A stretch of DNA of 64,000 bases from Sialis fuliginosa (GCA_961205875.1 OY540814.1:25426151-25490150), one strand, 5' to 3'. Positions 46,203 through 57,004 are shown, counted from the stretch's first letter. Notes: a model not told the origin generated them from the sequence alone. Program-made: numbers and translations.

Positions 46203-46418
46203 TCCCTACTCCGTCTCTGCATCAAAAAACAGGACTTATAACTTAAAGTCCTTAATTATCCTAAGACCATAATGAAACTTTTACATTTGGAATAAACATT
46301 TAAATTAAAATCCCTACTCCGTCTCTGCATCAAAAAACAGGACTTATAACTTAAAGTCCTTAATTATCCTAAGACCATAATAAAACTTTTAAATTTGGAA
46401 TAAACATTTAAATTAAAA
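46203..46418 (+). repeat. Perfectly spaced 108-bp tandem duplication
   Basis: Units 46203-46310 and 46311-46418 begin TCCCTACTCCGTCTCTGCAT and include ACAGGACTTATAACTTAAAG. By eye they differ at only two positions (near 46274/46382 and 46283/46391). A diverged partial unit may lie upstream (46120-46200). Confidence 0.9.
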
Positions 46419-46499
46419 AATGTATAAGATTCAGAACAACTACAGGTACTACAAAAGTTTCTATTACGGCCCTGTGAGATAAAACTTGATATTTTGTTT

Positions 46500-46766
46500 G
46501 TACGTGTTTTAGTCCACAGCCGGTCAGTCAGGTGTGGTTTATATACGTAAAAACAGAATATGTATATTTAATAATAATAAAAAAACCACTGTTACTTCAA
46601 ATATATTAATTACAATTATTACAATAATTAGTGTTGTGTGAATTACTCTCTACAGTGATTGTTTGTGATGTGGACCGTAAAATTTAGATAATACTTAAGT
46701 CGCTGTACATTAATTAACTTAAGTTGGATACACTGTGCTTAATTACTGGATTTAAAACTGGATTGT
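46500..46766 (+). promoter_or_regulatory. Candidate promoter C and 5' leader
   Basis: TTAGTCCACAGCCGGTCAGT at about 46510 contains an initiator-like TCAGTC. It is followed by G/T-rich leader-like sequence (GTGATTGTTTGTGATGTGG). In-frame stop TAA at 46740 precedes the ATG at 46767. No TATA box assigned. Confidence 0.3.
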
Positions 46767-46794
46767 ATGAGTGCTTCTGTTATTTTTTCTGCGG
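46767..46794 (+). CDS. Candidate alternative first coding exon C (9 codons + 1 base)
   Basis: ATG at 46767 encodes MSASVIFSA and ends in GCGG|GTGAGT, a strong donor at 46795, leaving phase 1. Length and phase equal those of candidate exon B 1.25 kb upstream, and the phase equals that leaving exon 2. An in-frame TAA is at 46740. The leader-like upstream sequence supports a real first exon, but there is no homology evidence. Confidence 0.35.
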
Positions 46795-47924
46795 GTGAGT
46801 GAGTTTTTGGTTATTTTTTATTTTATGTATATACATTTATTAAGTGTTGTGTAACTTACATGCTTTATATTTGAGAGCCTTTGTCTGAGTAAATTGTTAC
46901 TAAGCAAGTTTCTAAACAAATATTTTCTAAGTTTTTTTTTTAAACATACGATACGTCAAAAATGTAAATTAGTATTTAGAAATATGTTAAAAGGAATGCT
47001 GTTTTTTTTTTGTTTGATTTTTATAATGCATTATTTAATATTTAATATATGTTTCATGAACATTATTAAATTATTAATATACCAGATGAAGTTATATTAC
47101 TCGTATGTTAAGAACTTCAATTTTCTATTATACCTGAAGACGAATTTTTGTCTGTGTTTTTTTTACGCGAATTCTATAAGAATATTATATAATTAGATTG
47201 TTACAAATGATCAGAATGAATCATTAACAAACAAAATGATACAAAAATATTCCACACAGTATCTTTGGGACTATATTCTATTTAAATTAAAATCTCATTA
47301 ACATTCATGATGGTAGTTTTTGTTTATTAAATAAATGTCAAAATTATATAGGTATAAGAAAATTGTTTAACCTGGTCTGATAGTTTTAAACCTTCCCTGA
47401 AAATGCTAAATATTACTTTAAAATTTTACTTGAAGCGAATATAATAATATGTAAAGTAGATATATATACAAAATAAAAAGTAAAAAAATAGGATATGAAT
47501 TTTATATACAAAAAATAAAATAAAGATTAGAAAAGTATCGAAAAGTCTTTTTAGGAACTTTTCCCTTTTAAAAATGTTCAATATTAATTTAAAATGCATG
47601 CATTACAAAATATTCGACAGGTTTTCTACATTTATTTCTGTAATATTTAGCGTGTGGAAAATATAAATAAAGTCAATACTCTACTTTTACATTATTACTT
47701 CATATTTTCACCATACACAAGTATTTTTACCAAATAAACTTGCAGTTTTAATGTTTTAAAGTTAAGGAGAGTTGAACGCATGTACAAGGCACAAACCTGT
47801 ATGTTTTTTTTAAATGCATTTTTAACATGAAAGCCGTGATTGATGATTTTTAAACTGAAACATTTTGTTGTTTTTATTGTATATGCGAGTCATTTAAAAG
47901 CCAATGCAATTAACTCCATTATTT
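46795..47924. other. AT-rich DNA, probably intronic
   Basis: The 100-codon frame at 46894-47196 is almost all Phe, Leu, Ile, Lys and Asn and has no supporting signals. No transposon ends were recognised. Confidence 0.4.
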
Positions 47925-47990
47925 TTTGGGCACAATGGGCCCTAGCGGCCTAACTGCAGGAGCTTCGCTCCACCCCCTCAGTGACCTATT
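47925..47990. other. GC-rich patch with hairpin GGAGCTTCGCTCC
   Basis: GGGCACAATGGGCCCTAGCG, GCCTAACTGCAGGAGCTTCG and CTCCACCCCCTCAG form a compact GC-rich stretch. GGAGC-TTC-GCTCC is a short perfect hairpin. Possibly the end of a decayed transposon. Confidence 0.35.
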
Positions 47991-48509
47991 TTACTTTAGA
48001 TTTAATGAGGAGTTATCATATTTTTAGTCTGTCTGTCGCAACCTTCTAATACTGAACTGTTTAACTTACAATTATCTACAAATTGCATATTCAAATATAA
48101 ATAATCATAATTCAAAATAAAATAATCTAATAAATTTAAAAACTAAACGATACGGAACACTAATACGCGAGACTCGACTCGCATTTGAATTTTTTTTAGT
48201 TATATAATCAGTATTAACTGTGTGTGATTTAATTTTACAATTTTGTACTGTGAATATTCATATTCATGTGTAGGGGTGTTTCAAAAAGCAAATTTTTCTC
48301 ACAAAATGTCTGTTTAAAGTTATAGTGCATTCTTTCCGCTTTACTAGACCGAAAAATTGAAAATATTTAAATAAATTTTAACGGAGTTTTGAAATGGTGC
48401 CCTTGATAGCAAAACGACCGTACTTCTACAAGTTTTGCTTTTTTTATAAAACAAAACAAGCTCATAATTTATAAGCCTTCACTTCCAGTGGCTCCCAAAC
48501 ATTTTATGA

Positions 48510-48655
48510 TGAGTTCCAAAATATCTGCCTTTGTTTGGTACATGGAAAAATGATTTAAATATTATAATAATCAAATGGGAGGTGCTTACTAAGTTTGCGA
48601 TACGCGAATTTGAATGAAAACTGGATGACCACTTCTGCATTTCAATGTACATTAT
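48510..48655 (+). mobile_element. Family A MITE (subfamily 2), 3' fragment
   Basis: CAAAATATCTGCCTTTGTTT, GGTACATGGAAAAATGATTT and ATACGCGAATTTGAATGAAA match the 3' half of the copy at 55322 and the fragment at 62430. CCAGTGGCTCCCAAACATTT just before it, at 48487, resembles a hAT end. Confidence 0.75.
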
Positions 48656-48973
48656 ACATACATTTATAAAACAATAGATTATTGATGTTAATTCATAATA
48701 ATTAACTCTCTGAGATCATAAATAATTGTTTTAAATATAGGGTTATGTATTAAATGTAAACAACAAAGTCCATTACCTATATATAAATATATATGTATTA
48801 AAATATAATTAAGAACGTGCATATTTAATGACCATGGAATATTTAAGTAACGGTTTTCATGTACAAAAGCTTTGTAATGTACGAAGTTTGACGTTTAAAT
48901 ACAGGAACGGATTGTGAGTGATGAGGTATTGAAGTTAAACTTTATTTCAAACTTTGATATTGTTTTGCAATAA

Positions 48974-49287
48974 TTATGTCCGGTATTATAAACGAGCTAG
49001 CAAAATTTGCTAGCTAACAAGCACTTTCAAATGATGTTTCTAACCTATCTGACAGTTCTCCTTTAGTTTCATGAAGTGTTTGACAATTTTCGTGCACGCG
49101 TGATAAGTAAACACCAACGGTATTAAAACAATAACAATATTATTAAAATTATTTTGTACGTTTTTTTGTGAAGAATCTGCTCTAAATTTCTTAAATAATC
49201 CATAGATACTATCATATAATTAATACCCCATTTGAAAGTGCTTACTAACTAGCAAATTTGCTGGCTCCTTTATAATATCGGACATTA
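48974..49287. mobile_element. Harbinger-like MITE, copy 2 (308 bp, TTA TSD)
   Basis: The element spans 48977-49284. It starts TGTCCGGTATTATAAACGAG and ends CTCCTTTATAATATCGGACA. TTA flanks both sides. The inverted arms extend about 55 bp through GCTAGCAAATTTGCTAGC-type sequence. Lies 24 bp before a mariner remnant. Confidence 0.9.
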
Positions 49288-49310
49288 GTTTAGCAGTAGT
49301 TTGGTTTTTT

Positions 49311-49830
49311 TATTAGGTCGTTGAAAAAATAATGCACGTTTTTTTTATGTCTAGATTTAGGTACTATTTTCTCTTAAAGTCGTTGTCCATTTATTTATTT
49401 GAACATTTTTTCATAAAATGTTATTTTTACCTATTTTAAAGTGATTAAAGGAAAATTTCGAAAAAGGATTTTAGAAAAATTTATTTTTATGAGTTCAAAC
49501 TCGACCGCAGTGCAGCACAAACGGCCTGAAACATCAATGATATTTTGGGGCAGGGATCCATTAATGAATCCAAAATTCAAAAATTTCATGCAGACGAAGT
49601 AAATTTGGAAAACCAAGAGGGTCGCAGACGTCCTATTGTTGATGACGACATGTTGAAAGCTATAGTAAAAGCTAACCCACATACAACTGTTCGCGAACTT
49701 GCAAAAGAGCTACAGGTAGACCCAGGCAAAACAAAAAGCTTGATAAATAGGCGCCACTCGAATTAAGCGAAAATCACAAAAATCGTCGTTACGAAATTTG
49801 CTCACAAAAACGATAACCCCCAAGATGTTT
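49311..49830 (+). pseudogene. Dead mariner transposon, 5' TIR and N-terminal transposase
   Basis: TA then TTAGGTCGTTGAAAAAATAA is a mariner-type 5' terminus. From about 49487 a frame reads YEFKLDRSAAQTA, a stop, then NINDILGQGSINESK, LENQEGRRRPIVDDDMLKA, NPHTTVRELAKELQVDP. These are the helix-turn-helix DNA-binding part of a mariner transposase. A deletion/frameshift then jumps to LSENHKNRRYEIC, and the catalytic DDD domain and 3' terminus are absent. The open frame 49545-49766 is only the best-preserved slice. It cannot encode active transposase. Confidence 0.9.
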
Positions 49831-50245
49831 TGCCTAGGAATCCATATATCATACCTTTAATAGAGATACGTAACCAATTAACAATAAAACCTGCATTTGT
49901 ATAAGACAAGTATTAATGTACATTGACTTACATGATTACAATATAATTCTATGTTGTACTTTCAATTAATATATGCATTACGTTACATAATTATTCATCA
50001 TTACGTTACAAACAGCGACACCGGTCCTGCACATGTTGTAACGTTCACAGAGTTGTGTATAAACAACTAGAACATCTGTCTTACCACTCTTCTATTTAAG
50101 TATATACCATACATGCACATATCCAATATGAGCATATGTTATTTGTTATTGTGAATTTTTATTAGGACAAGTACCATATCTGCTAGCTGGAATATACAAT
50201 ATAAATAATGAATTACCAATATGGGTTCTATTTCGTATTATATTA
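49831..50245. other. Non-coding
   Basis: No exon or element end recognised between the mariner remnant and the TTAA element. Confidence 0.4.
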
Positions 50246-50912
50246 TTAACCCTTCCGTTATATGTGAATACGTGAAATACATGTATAGCTTTTTCGTCAT
50301 TTAACGCACTCTACGTTTATTGAAGGATGATTTACAACGAATGTAAAAAAATAACAGTTCTTTTAAGCAAAAAACTTCATAAGAACAAGTGTCCGAAAAT
50401 TTTTCTTGAGGAAGCTACCAGCTGAAGCCCTTAAAAAATATTGGTTTTATTTAATATCTGCAAAACCCATTATGATACAGTTATAAAAATAATCGGTTTA
50501 GTATTAATAAATGTTATCGATTTTCAGTATCAATCAACAATTATTTAGCCCAGAAGTGTATGGAGTAAGGGAGTTCTTCAATTTTTATCTTGTAGTTTTT
50601 TGTTCTTTATTTAATTCATATAGTCCTGTGTTTAATAATTATTGGTTGATATTGAAAATAATAAATCTCATTAATATTAAACTGATTATCAAATTTCATA
50701 ACTTTATCACCATGGGTTCTCCAGATATTAAATAACAAACAATTTTTTTTTGGTGGAGGGGGGGGGCTGTAGTTCACTGGCGAAGAATTTTCAGATAAAT
50801 ATTCAAATTTGTTTCTTGTTGCTTTTAAATTAACAGTTAATATTTTTACACTCGTTGTAAATCATCCTGTATACGAAACGTATATTTACGCTCCTCGTAA
50901 CGAAAGGGTTAA
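50246..50912. mobile_element. piggyBac-like MITE with TTAA duplication (659 bp)
   Basis: The element spans 50250-50908. TTAA is followed by CCCTTCCGTTATATGTG, and the far end reads CTCGTAACGAAAGGG followed by TTAA. Sub-terminal arms AGGATGATTTACAACGA and TCGTTGTAAATCATCCT pair, as do GTGTCCGAAAATTTTTCTTG and GAAGAATTTTCAGA-type sequences further in. TTAA targets and ends starting CCC are diagnostic of piggyBac elements. No transposase. Confidence 0.87.
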
Positions 50913-51930
50913 TGATATTCAATGTTGGTTATATTTGTTATCAAACTTGTATTATAAAGATAATCAATGATGTATGTGAAAAAAAATTAGTCTATGGGAG
51001 GGGGGTTCAAAAAAAAATTTTTTTTTAAATCTCTTTATTTCTGTTTTTGGGCCGTATACCAACTTTCATCTTAATATATAGGTATATAAACAAGAAAATG
51101 GGAGGGCTGTGAAATATAGACAGACAGACAGACGGACAGATCAAAATTTATAAGAGTTCCTAGTTTCCTACTAAACCCTAAAAAGATAAATTCTTCTGTA
51201 GAATTAATTTTTTATCAATTACAATAATTCAATATCTGCAAAAGAAAACATTGATTGCCTTATCTACCGTAACTTTGTACATAATAAAATGTACATAAAT
51301 AAACATCAAAATCTAATATTAAAACTAACATTAGCATGTACAGCACATGTGTACAAATAAACACAATAAATTACATTATGATAAATATTAATTTATATCA
51401 TTAATACAAAACAGTTGCGCTATTTGCTGCGGGCATAAAAAAGCGAGGCGTTTAAATTATTTATTATACACCCATTTGAATTTATGTTAATACATAGAAA
51501 AACTCGCATGTAATATATGGTTGCTACTTGATTTCTATATAGGTGAATTTATTATTTTCGTGTGAAGCGTTAGATAAAATTGAGAAATTTAAAAAATGCG
51601 GTAGAATTGGTTATATCAGAAAAAACAGTTAAGTGAATATTGATGTAGGGACGTGAACTTGTAATAACCTTTATGGCCTAATTGATTTTTAATTTATCAA
51701 CTACTGTATCTATGCTTCATTGGCGGGAAATTTTATCTTAAGGCTGTTAACTGGTTGGTTAATTGCTTCATTATTGGTTTGTATAATTTTACGTTTTTCT
51801 GGTCGAATTGTTTGTATTTTAATTAATACCATGTAAGAAGTGGGATTCGAATATTTATTAGTTATTCAGAAGTCAAAGCAACTGTATCCATTTATTGTCA
51901 ATTTGGTAATTTTAACAGATAAGTATTTGT
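50913..51930. other. Non-coding with one GGAC-type repeat tail
   Basis: 51055-51180 (GGGCCGTATACCAACTTTCA, GACAGACAGACAGACGGACA) is a loose relative of the block at 40500. The rest is AT-rich and unassigned. Confidence 0.4.
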
Positions 51931-52819
51931 CAGTGGCGAGGCGTGAAATTTTTAATGGGAAGCATATTTTGTCAATCATCCCCCTCCTATTAACAAAACA
52001 AAACTAGTTATGAAACATCTTTTACTTTTTTAAATAAATTCTAAATGATTCTACGTCTTATTTTCTTGTATTTTAGTTGATATTTGTATGACGAGTTGAA
52101 GTTCACTGCAGGAAATTTCACAAAAAAATTTCGAATTTTTGATTTCGTTAAAAGTATGTTTATTGTATAGAAAATGACGTGAAAAGTTGTTTGTTTCCAA
52201 CCGCAGGTCTGTATCTCAAACCGTTCTCGAGATATAGCCTCTCAAAGTTTTAGTTTTTTCAAATTTTTGGAGAAAAAAGGTCATAACTTTTGAATGCGTG
52301 GTCGGAATTGATTTTAGTTGACGGATTTGGAATCAGCGTGTCAAAATCTATATACTGACATGTATAATACTTTAAAATTCGACAAAAAAATTTTGGTCAA
52401 AAATCGACATTTTTTTAAGGTATACCCCTTTCAATTTTTTCGATTTTTCGCGAATTTTTTTTTTTCGAGTTTTAAGGTATTATACATGTTATTATATAGA
52501 TTTTGACACGCTGATTTCAAATCCGTCAACTAAAATCAATTCCGACCACACGTTCAAAAGTTATGGCCTTTTTTCTCCAAAAATTTGAAAAAACTATAAC
52601 TTTGAGAGGCTATATCTCGAGAACGGTTTTAGATACAGACCTGCGGTTTGTACAGTTCAATTTTTCACGTCATTTTCTATACAATAAACATACTTTTAAC
52701 GAAATCAAAAATTCGAAATTTTTTAGTGAAATTTCCTTTAATTTGTCATGCAAATATCGACTGAAATATAAGAAAATAAGACGTTGAATCATTTGGAATT
52801 TATTTAAAAAAGTAAAAGC
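51931..52819. mobile_element. Palindromic ~0.8-kb element, copy 3 (best-preserved arms)
   Basis: CAGTGGCGAGGCGTGAAATT at 51931 is a hAT-like end, followed by GGGAAGCATATTTTGTCAAT and a CCCCCTCC patch shared (reversed) with copy 1. The palindrome proper runs from TTTTACTTTTTTAAATAAAT near 52020 to ATTTATTTAAAAAAGTAAAA near 52818, with the centre at about 52420. No right-hand CGCCACTG end or TSD is visible for this copy. The 62-codon frame at 52318 is the same palindrome-derived frame as in the other copies. Confidence 0.82.
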
Positions 52820-53426
52820 TTTCAGAAATTTCAGTTAAAGTAGTATATTTTTGCCGTTTTATTGCATATTTTGTTGTTTTATTTTTCGCGAGTATTTTTA
52901 TCGATTTTATGTTGCATATAATCCGGGTCTTACTTACCATAATTAAATTCTAGAATAATAAAATATATACATAGTATATTTAATACCGGTGTTAATTATG
53001 TAACAGAACATTTAGGTACAATTTAAATAAACATTCTGGATATTGAAAGTACCTGTGTAAATTATAACAAAAATTTCATCGCAATAAAACGTTTAATTTT
53101 TTTAACGTTTCCGTTCTTATAAATTTGAAAGTGTGTAATGTGTATTTTTCACAGATAATTTCCTAGTGAGCCAGTTTCACGAATGTATTTTGATGAATAA
53201 TGATTTCGTATGTCATTATGTCTTCTTTAAAATAATGGAAAAATTTTTGTTTTCCGTTATTTAATTACTATTTAAAATGATTTATACATTTTTCTAGATT
53301 ATTTTTGGAAAGTACTGAAATGTAAGTAAATACACTTTCTATTAATTTTAAATAGATTTTTATTTGTAAATTGCGTTATAAGTTCACATTCAAAAACAGA
53401 AATGTTAAAAAAAATGTATAATACAT
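52820..53426. other. AT-rich non-coding DNA
   Basis: No exon or element end recognised. Confidence 0.4.
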
Positions 53427-53942
53427 AATTGAGGGGTTTGCAGCAACGAGTTAACTCCATTTTTAGGCCAAACAGAGTTAACAACCGTTTCTTGGGGGGA
53501 AAAAATCATTCTTTCGTTTGGTTCAACAAAGAGTTACCTACCGTTGATAGTTCTCAAGGTATCCGCTAGATGAGTTAGCTGCTTCATTCGCTTGGGTCAA
53601 AATGGAGTTAACTCCAGAAGCTGACTCTTTTTTTGGGCTTAGAATTTAGTTAGTACACTCGTTACTGTGTTCTTTCTTGAAATAAACCAATTTTCTTGAA
53701 AATTGTTCTTATTCAATGCTTCCTTACTTAAAAACTATTTGGGCCAAAAAGGAGTTAACTCCAGAATAAAATTGACTCTAGAATTGCGAATTTGACTAAT
53801 TTCTCAATGGAATTTGGCCAAAACATGAAGTGGTAGGTGACAAATAATTGGACGAAGACAAAGGCGATTTAAATACATTCTCCATTTTTTTAACAGGATT
53901 TAAACTGAGTTAACTCTTTGTTGCTGCAAACCCTTCAATTTG
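53427..53942. mobile_element. MITE with reiterated GAGTTAACTC palindromes
   Basis: The left end AATTGAGGGGTTTGCAGCAA and right end TTGCTGCAAACCCTTCAATT are a TIR that continues into GAGTTAACTC on each side. GAGTTAACTC occurs at 53448, 53605, 53752 and 53907, with a partial GAGTTAAC at 53475. The two inner copies sit in a longer shared word (TTGGGYCAAAAWGGAGTTAA + CTCCAGAA). TSD unclear (AATT possible). No coding. Confidence 0.8.
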
Positions 53943-54256
53943 ACAATAATTACAAATAAATCTAGTCTTCTAGGTCTAAGTCGTATTAGTTTGGTCGTTA
54001 TCTCGATCAAAATGAAATGACTTACTCCCAGAAGTCAAGATTAAGTACCTAGTTAAATCAAATCAATATATAAGTATCCAAGAATTTCAAAACAAAAAAA
54101 TTACATGTTTTCAAGAAGCTAACAATAAGATTCACTTCAAGATCTCTACAGAAGCTTCAAAGCTTACTATAAGTAGGTACTTATAGATATAGTTAAAGCA
54201 GTTCAATAAATATCGATTAACTTCAAAAATAACGAATATTTTTTATTTGCTATAGG
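53943..54256. other. AT-rich non-coding DNA
   Basis: Nothing recognisable. Confidence 0.4.
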
Positions 54257-54651
54257 TACAGTCGCCTGTAGAACTCGTCTGGCACCCTAAAGGCTAGAAT
54301 CGCTTACAACAGATTCCAAATTTAAAGACAAACATCATCGGTTATCTTTTTCTATCAAGTTTAATATATTTAAAAACTAAAATTCGGAATATCAAATATT
54401 TATTGCCACAAAATTTACGTATACAATTTTCAATAGATTACATAATAATTTAATTGCACAAATATATACATATGAGTACTATAAACGAATAGTAGTTCTT
54501 TATCTAGCAAATGAATTTCAAAATATCTGTCTTTGTTTGATACATGGAGAAATGATTTAAATATTATAATAATCAAATGGGAGGAGCCTACTAAGTTTGT
54601 GATAAACGAAAATGAATACAAACTGCAAGACCATTAATGCAGGTGACTGTA
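54257..54651 (+). mobile_element. Family A MITE, copy 5 (391 bp)
   Basis: The element spans 54259-54649. It begins CAGTCGCCTGTAGAACTCGT and ends TAATGCAGGTGACTG, with TA on both sides. Nearly identical to copies 3 and 4 over its length. The minus-strand 63-codon frame inside is not a gene. Confidence 0.9.
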
Positions 54652-54916
54652 CATAAATTATATATATTTTTTTAAGTATTTCATATTTCAGTTTAATGCT
54701 GTATTATTGACATTTAAATAATAATCTTTTGAAGAATAAATACATAAACAAGAAAACTTTTACGAGCTTTAGTTTTATATCTTGCATCCAAATTAATTTT
54801 ATTGGTGTAATAAATTCTACAAAACTGCAATTAACTACCAGTCATATATTTATTTACAGTTTTATTGATCTGTGAGAATCACATGTGAGTTTATTAAATT
54901 ATAATATATATTAAAG

Positions 54917-55150
54917 CAGTGGTCCCCAGCTTTAACAAAATAAAATAAACATTTCGAGTGATAAATTAAAAAATTTTATTCGACAAAAAAAATTGCTAAA
55001 ATATTTCAAGGAGTATATCTTACATTGCCTTAGAAAATTATACAATTTTAAATATTTATGTACGTAAATAATTTTTGATAGGTTGATTCCAAAAACCTCA
55101 ACAAAAATCAAATTCGACCCTCGATTCAAACGGTCTCTAAAAAAAAATCT
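54917..55150. mobile_element. hAT left end and diverged palindromic-family piece
   Basis: CAGTGGTCCCCAGCTTTAAC at 54917 is a typical hAT left terminus. Further in, GGTTGATTCCAAAAACCTCA and ACAAAAATCAAATTCGACCC resemble a strongly diverged arm of the palindromic family (CTGATTCCAAATCCGTCAAC). Whether they belong to one element is unclear. Confidence 0.4.
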
Positions 55151-55321
55151 AAAATTTCTTCAAGCCATCGTACTTTAGGTTAGATTTAAAAAAAAGTCCA
55201 ATAAATATAAAAACAAAGAAAATGTTAGAAAAACTAAATAAATTTTAGATAGGTGAATTTATTTTATGATTAATCTATATATATTTGTACTTTCATATTT
55301 ATTATATTGATGTTCTATGGG

Positions 55322-55720
55322 CTGCAGAAGTCGTCTGCCACCGTAAAGGTCAGAATCGCTTACAACAGATTCAAAAATATTAAGACAAGCATCATCGATT
55401 TTTCTAGGGCGTCTATTTCATTAATTAATTTTATATCCAGTTTAATATATGTATTTAAATACTAAAATTCTGAATATCAAATATTTATTTCCACAAAATT
55501 TACTTATACTTACAATTTTCAGTATATTACATAATAATTTAATCGCAAAAAATATATATGAGTACTTCTTTTGTAGCAAATGAGTTTCAAAATATCTGTC
55601 TTTGTTTGGTACATGGAGAAACGATTTAAATATTATATTAATCAAATGGGAGGAGCCTACTAAGTTTGTGATACGCGAATTTGAATGAAAACTGGACGAC
55701 CACTTCTGCATGTGACTCTA
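55322..55720 (+). mobile_element. Family A MITE, subfamily 2 copy
   Basis: Begins CTGCAGAAGTCGTCTGCCAC and ends GACCACTTCTGCATGTGACT. It shares the core CAAATGGGAGGAGCCTACTA with the main family but has a distinct 3' part (ACGCGAATTTGAATGAAAAC). The outermost bases are decayed and no TA pair is evident. The 89-codon minus-strand frame is incidental. Confidence 0.8.
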
Positions 55721-55919
55721 CTAAAAAAAGTTTGGAACCTCTGACTAACGGAACAAATACAGCAAACATATTTTATTTCAATAAGAGAGGATAGTAAAAA
55801 AAAACTAATATTGCATCGTATTTACATTACCCCTAGTAAAATTCCAATACATTTTATATTTCAAGTCTCCAAGACATAAACAATTCAATAACAAACATCA
55901 TATCTATACAAATACAATA

Positions 55920-56165
55920 CCCACGGTGGTATCTGCAACCGTTGACGTTACGACTGGTAACTTCCGGTACGTCGCGCCCACAGGTGCTTCCGGTCTGCAA
56001 GTGTGTGAACAACCTGCCTTTACCCCCTCCCCCTTTCACCGCACCACTTGATACTGTTCCGGTTGAAGGATCAAGACGGGTACAACGATGTTATTTTTGT
56101 GGGCCTACGACTTTAAACGCATTGTACGTTTTATATTTCTTATTATGGACAATAGAGGCAGAAAT
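55920..56165. promoter_or_regulatory. GC-rich island of uncertain role
   Basis: CAACCGTTGACGTTACGACT, CTTCCGGTACGTCGCGCCCA and CAGGTGCTTCCGGTCTGCAA are followed by a CCCCCTCCCCCTTTCACC run. Frames stay open on both strands (79 codons +, 61 codons -), the plus one including LPLPPPPF. No splice arrangement or family was recognised. Could be a promoter, an exon or part of an unrecognised element. Confidence 0.3.
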
Positions 56166-56402
56166 TGATGAGTTTTTTTAGTATTATTAAGTACAGTGAA
56201 ACTTCTCCAAATTGATTAAAGAAAGGTCGCTTATGGAAGTGATCATATTGCAGAAAAATCAATTTTAAAAATATGATTGGTTCTATCAAGTAGGGTAGGT
56301 CACTGTAATTGTTTTTGGGCTTCTGTCGTTTTAATTATATTTTTTTCCAACGTTTCAACGCATAGTAGTGTAATTTTCATTGCAATCTTTGAATTCTGTA
56401 CT

Positions 56403-56450
56403 CAGTGCTTCCCAAACTTTTTAAAACTGCGACCCAAATTTTATAACGAT
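56403..56450 (+). mobile_element. hAT left terminus
   Basis: CAGTGCTTCCCAAACTTTTT is followed by AAAACTGCGACCC, a very common hAT terminal pattern. The remainder of the element was not delimited. Confidence 0.5.
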
Positions 56451-57004
56451 AACCTATATAGATCAGTGCAATTATGAAAATCACTACTTAAAATAAATAT
56501 AAATAAAACAAAATACATTTGTCGTTTTCACCCTAATTTGGAGGTATAAAATTAAAAAATTAAATTACTGTTGTGTTAGCCAATTATAATCTTAAAATTC
56601 AATTTCCAAGTAAAACGATGATATTTTGAAACACTTTTACAGTCTCTTGTTCCATTAAAAAATCATTTACATTTCTTTGTATGTCAAACGAGTTTTCATC
56701 ACGACATTTTCACCGAACATTTAGGGACACAAAACAAAAGAATTTGTACCAATTAAATATTTCTCAAGGTTTTCTCCTCGCTTTGGGAAGATAATTCTAT
56801 TTGTAGCCGAGACAAAGGGACACACAATTTTCTACCAATTAAATGCGTTTGTAATACGTAATACATGCGGAGATTCTGTGTTTTGATAGCTTGTGTACAC
56901 GTTTTTGGCGGTACAAAATAGCTGTGATATTTTTAATTGACTGTCAATTGATATTTTAATTAACGAATGAAACTGTTGTAATTAGTTTTTTACTTGGCAT
57001 GTTC
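56451..57004. other. Non-coding, possibly hAT interior
   Basis: AGGGACACAAAACAAAAG and AGGGACACACAATTTTC, each followed by TACCAATTAAAT, are a short direct duplication about 95 bp apart (56723, 56817). No transposase could be read. Confidence 0.35.

Noticed and set aside
46894-47196. 100-codon hydrophobic frame
   Set aside because: AT-driven composition with runs of T giving Phe; no start context or homology, so not a membrane protein call.
7692-52506. 62-codon frame (LESACQNLYNDMYNTLK...) open in three places and on both strands at 7.7 kb
   Set aside because: It spans the centre of the palindromic element, so the frame is mirrored by the palindrome itself. It lacks an ATG at the indicated start (TTG) and has no family similarity.
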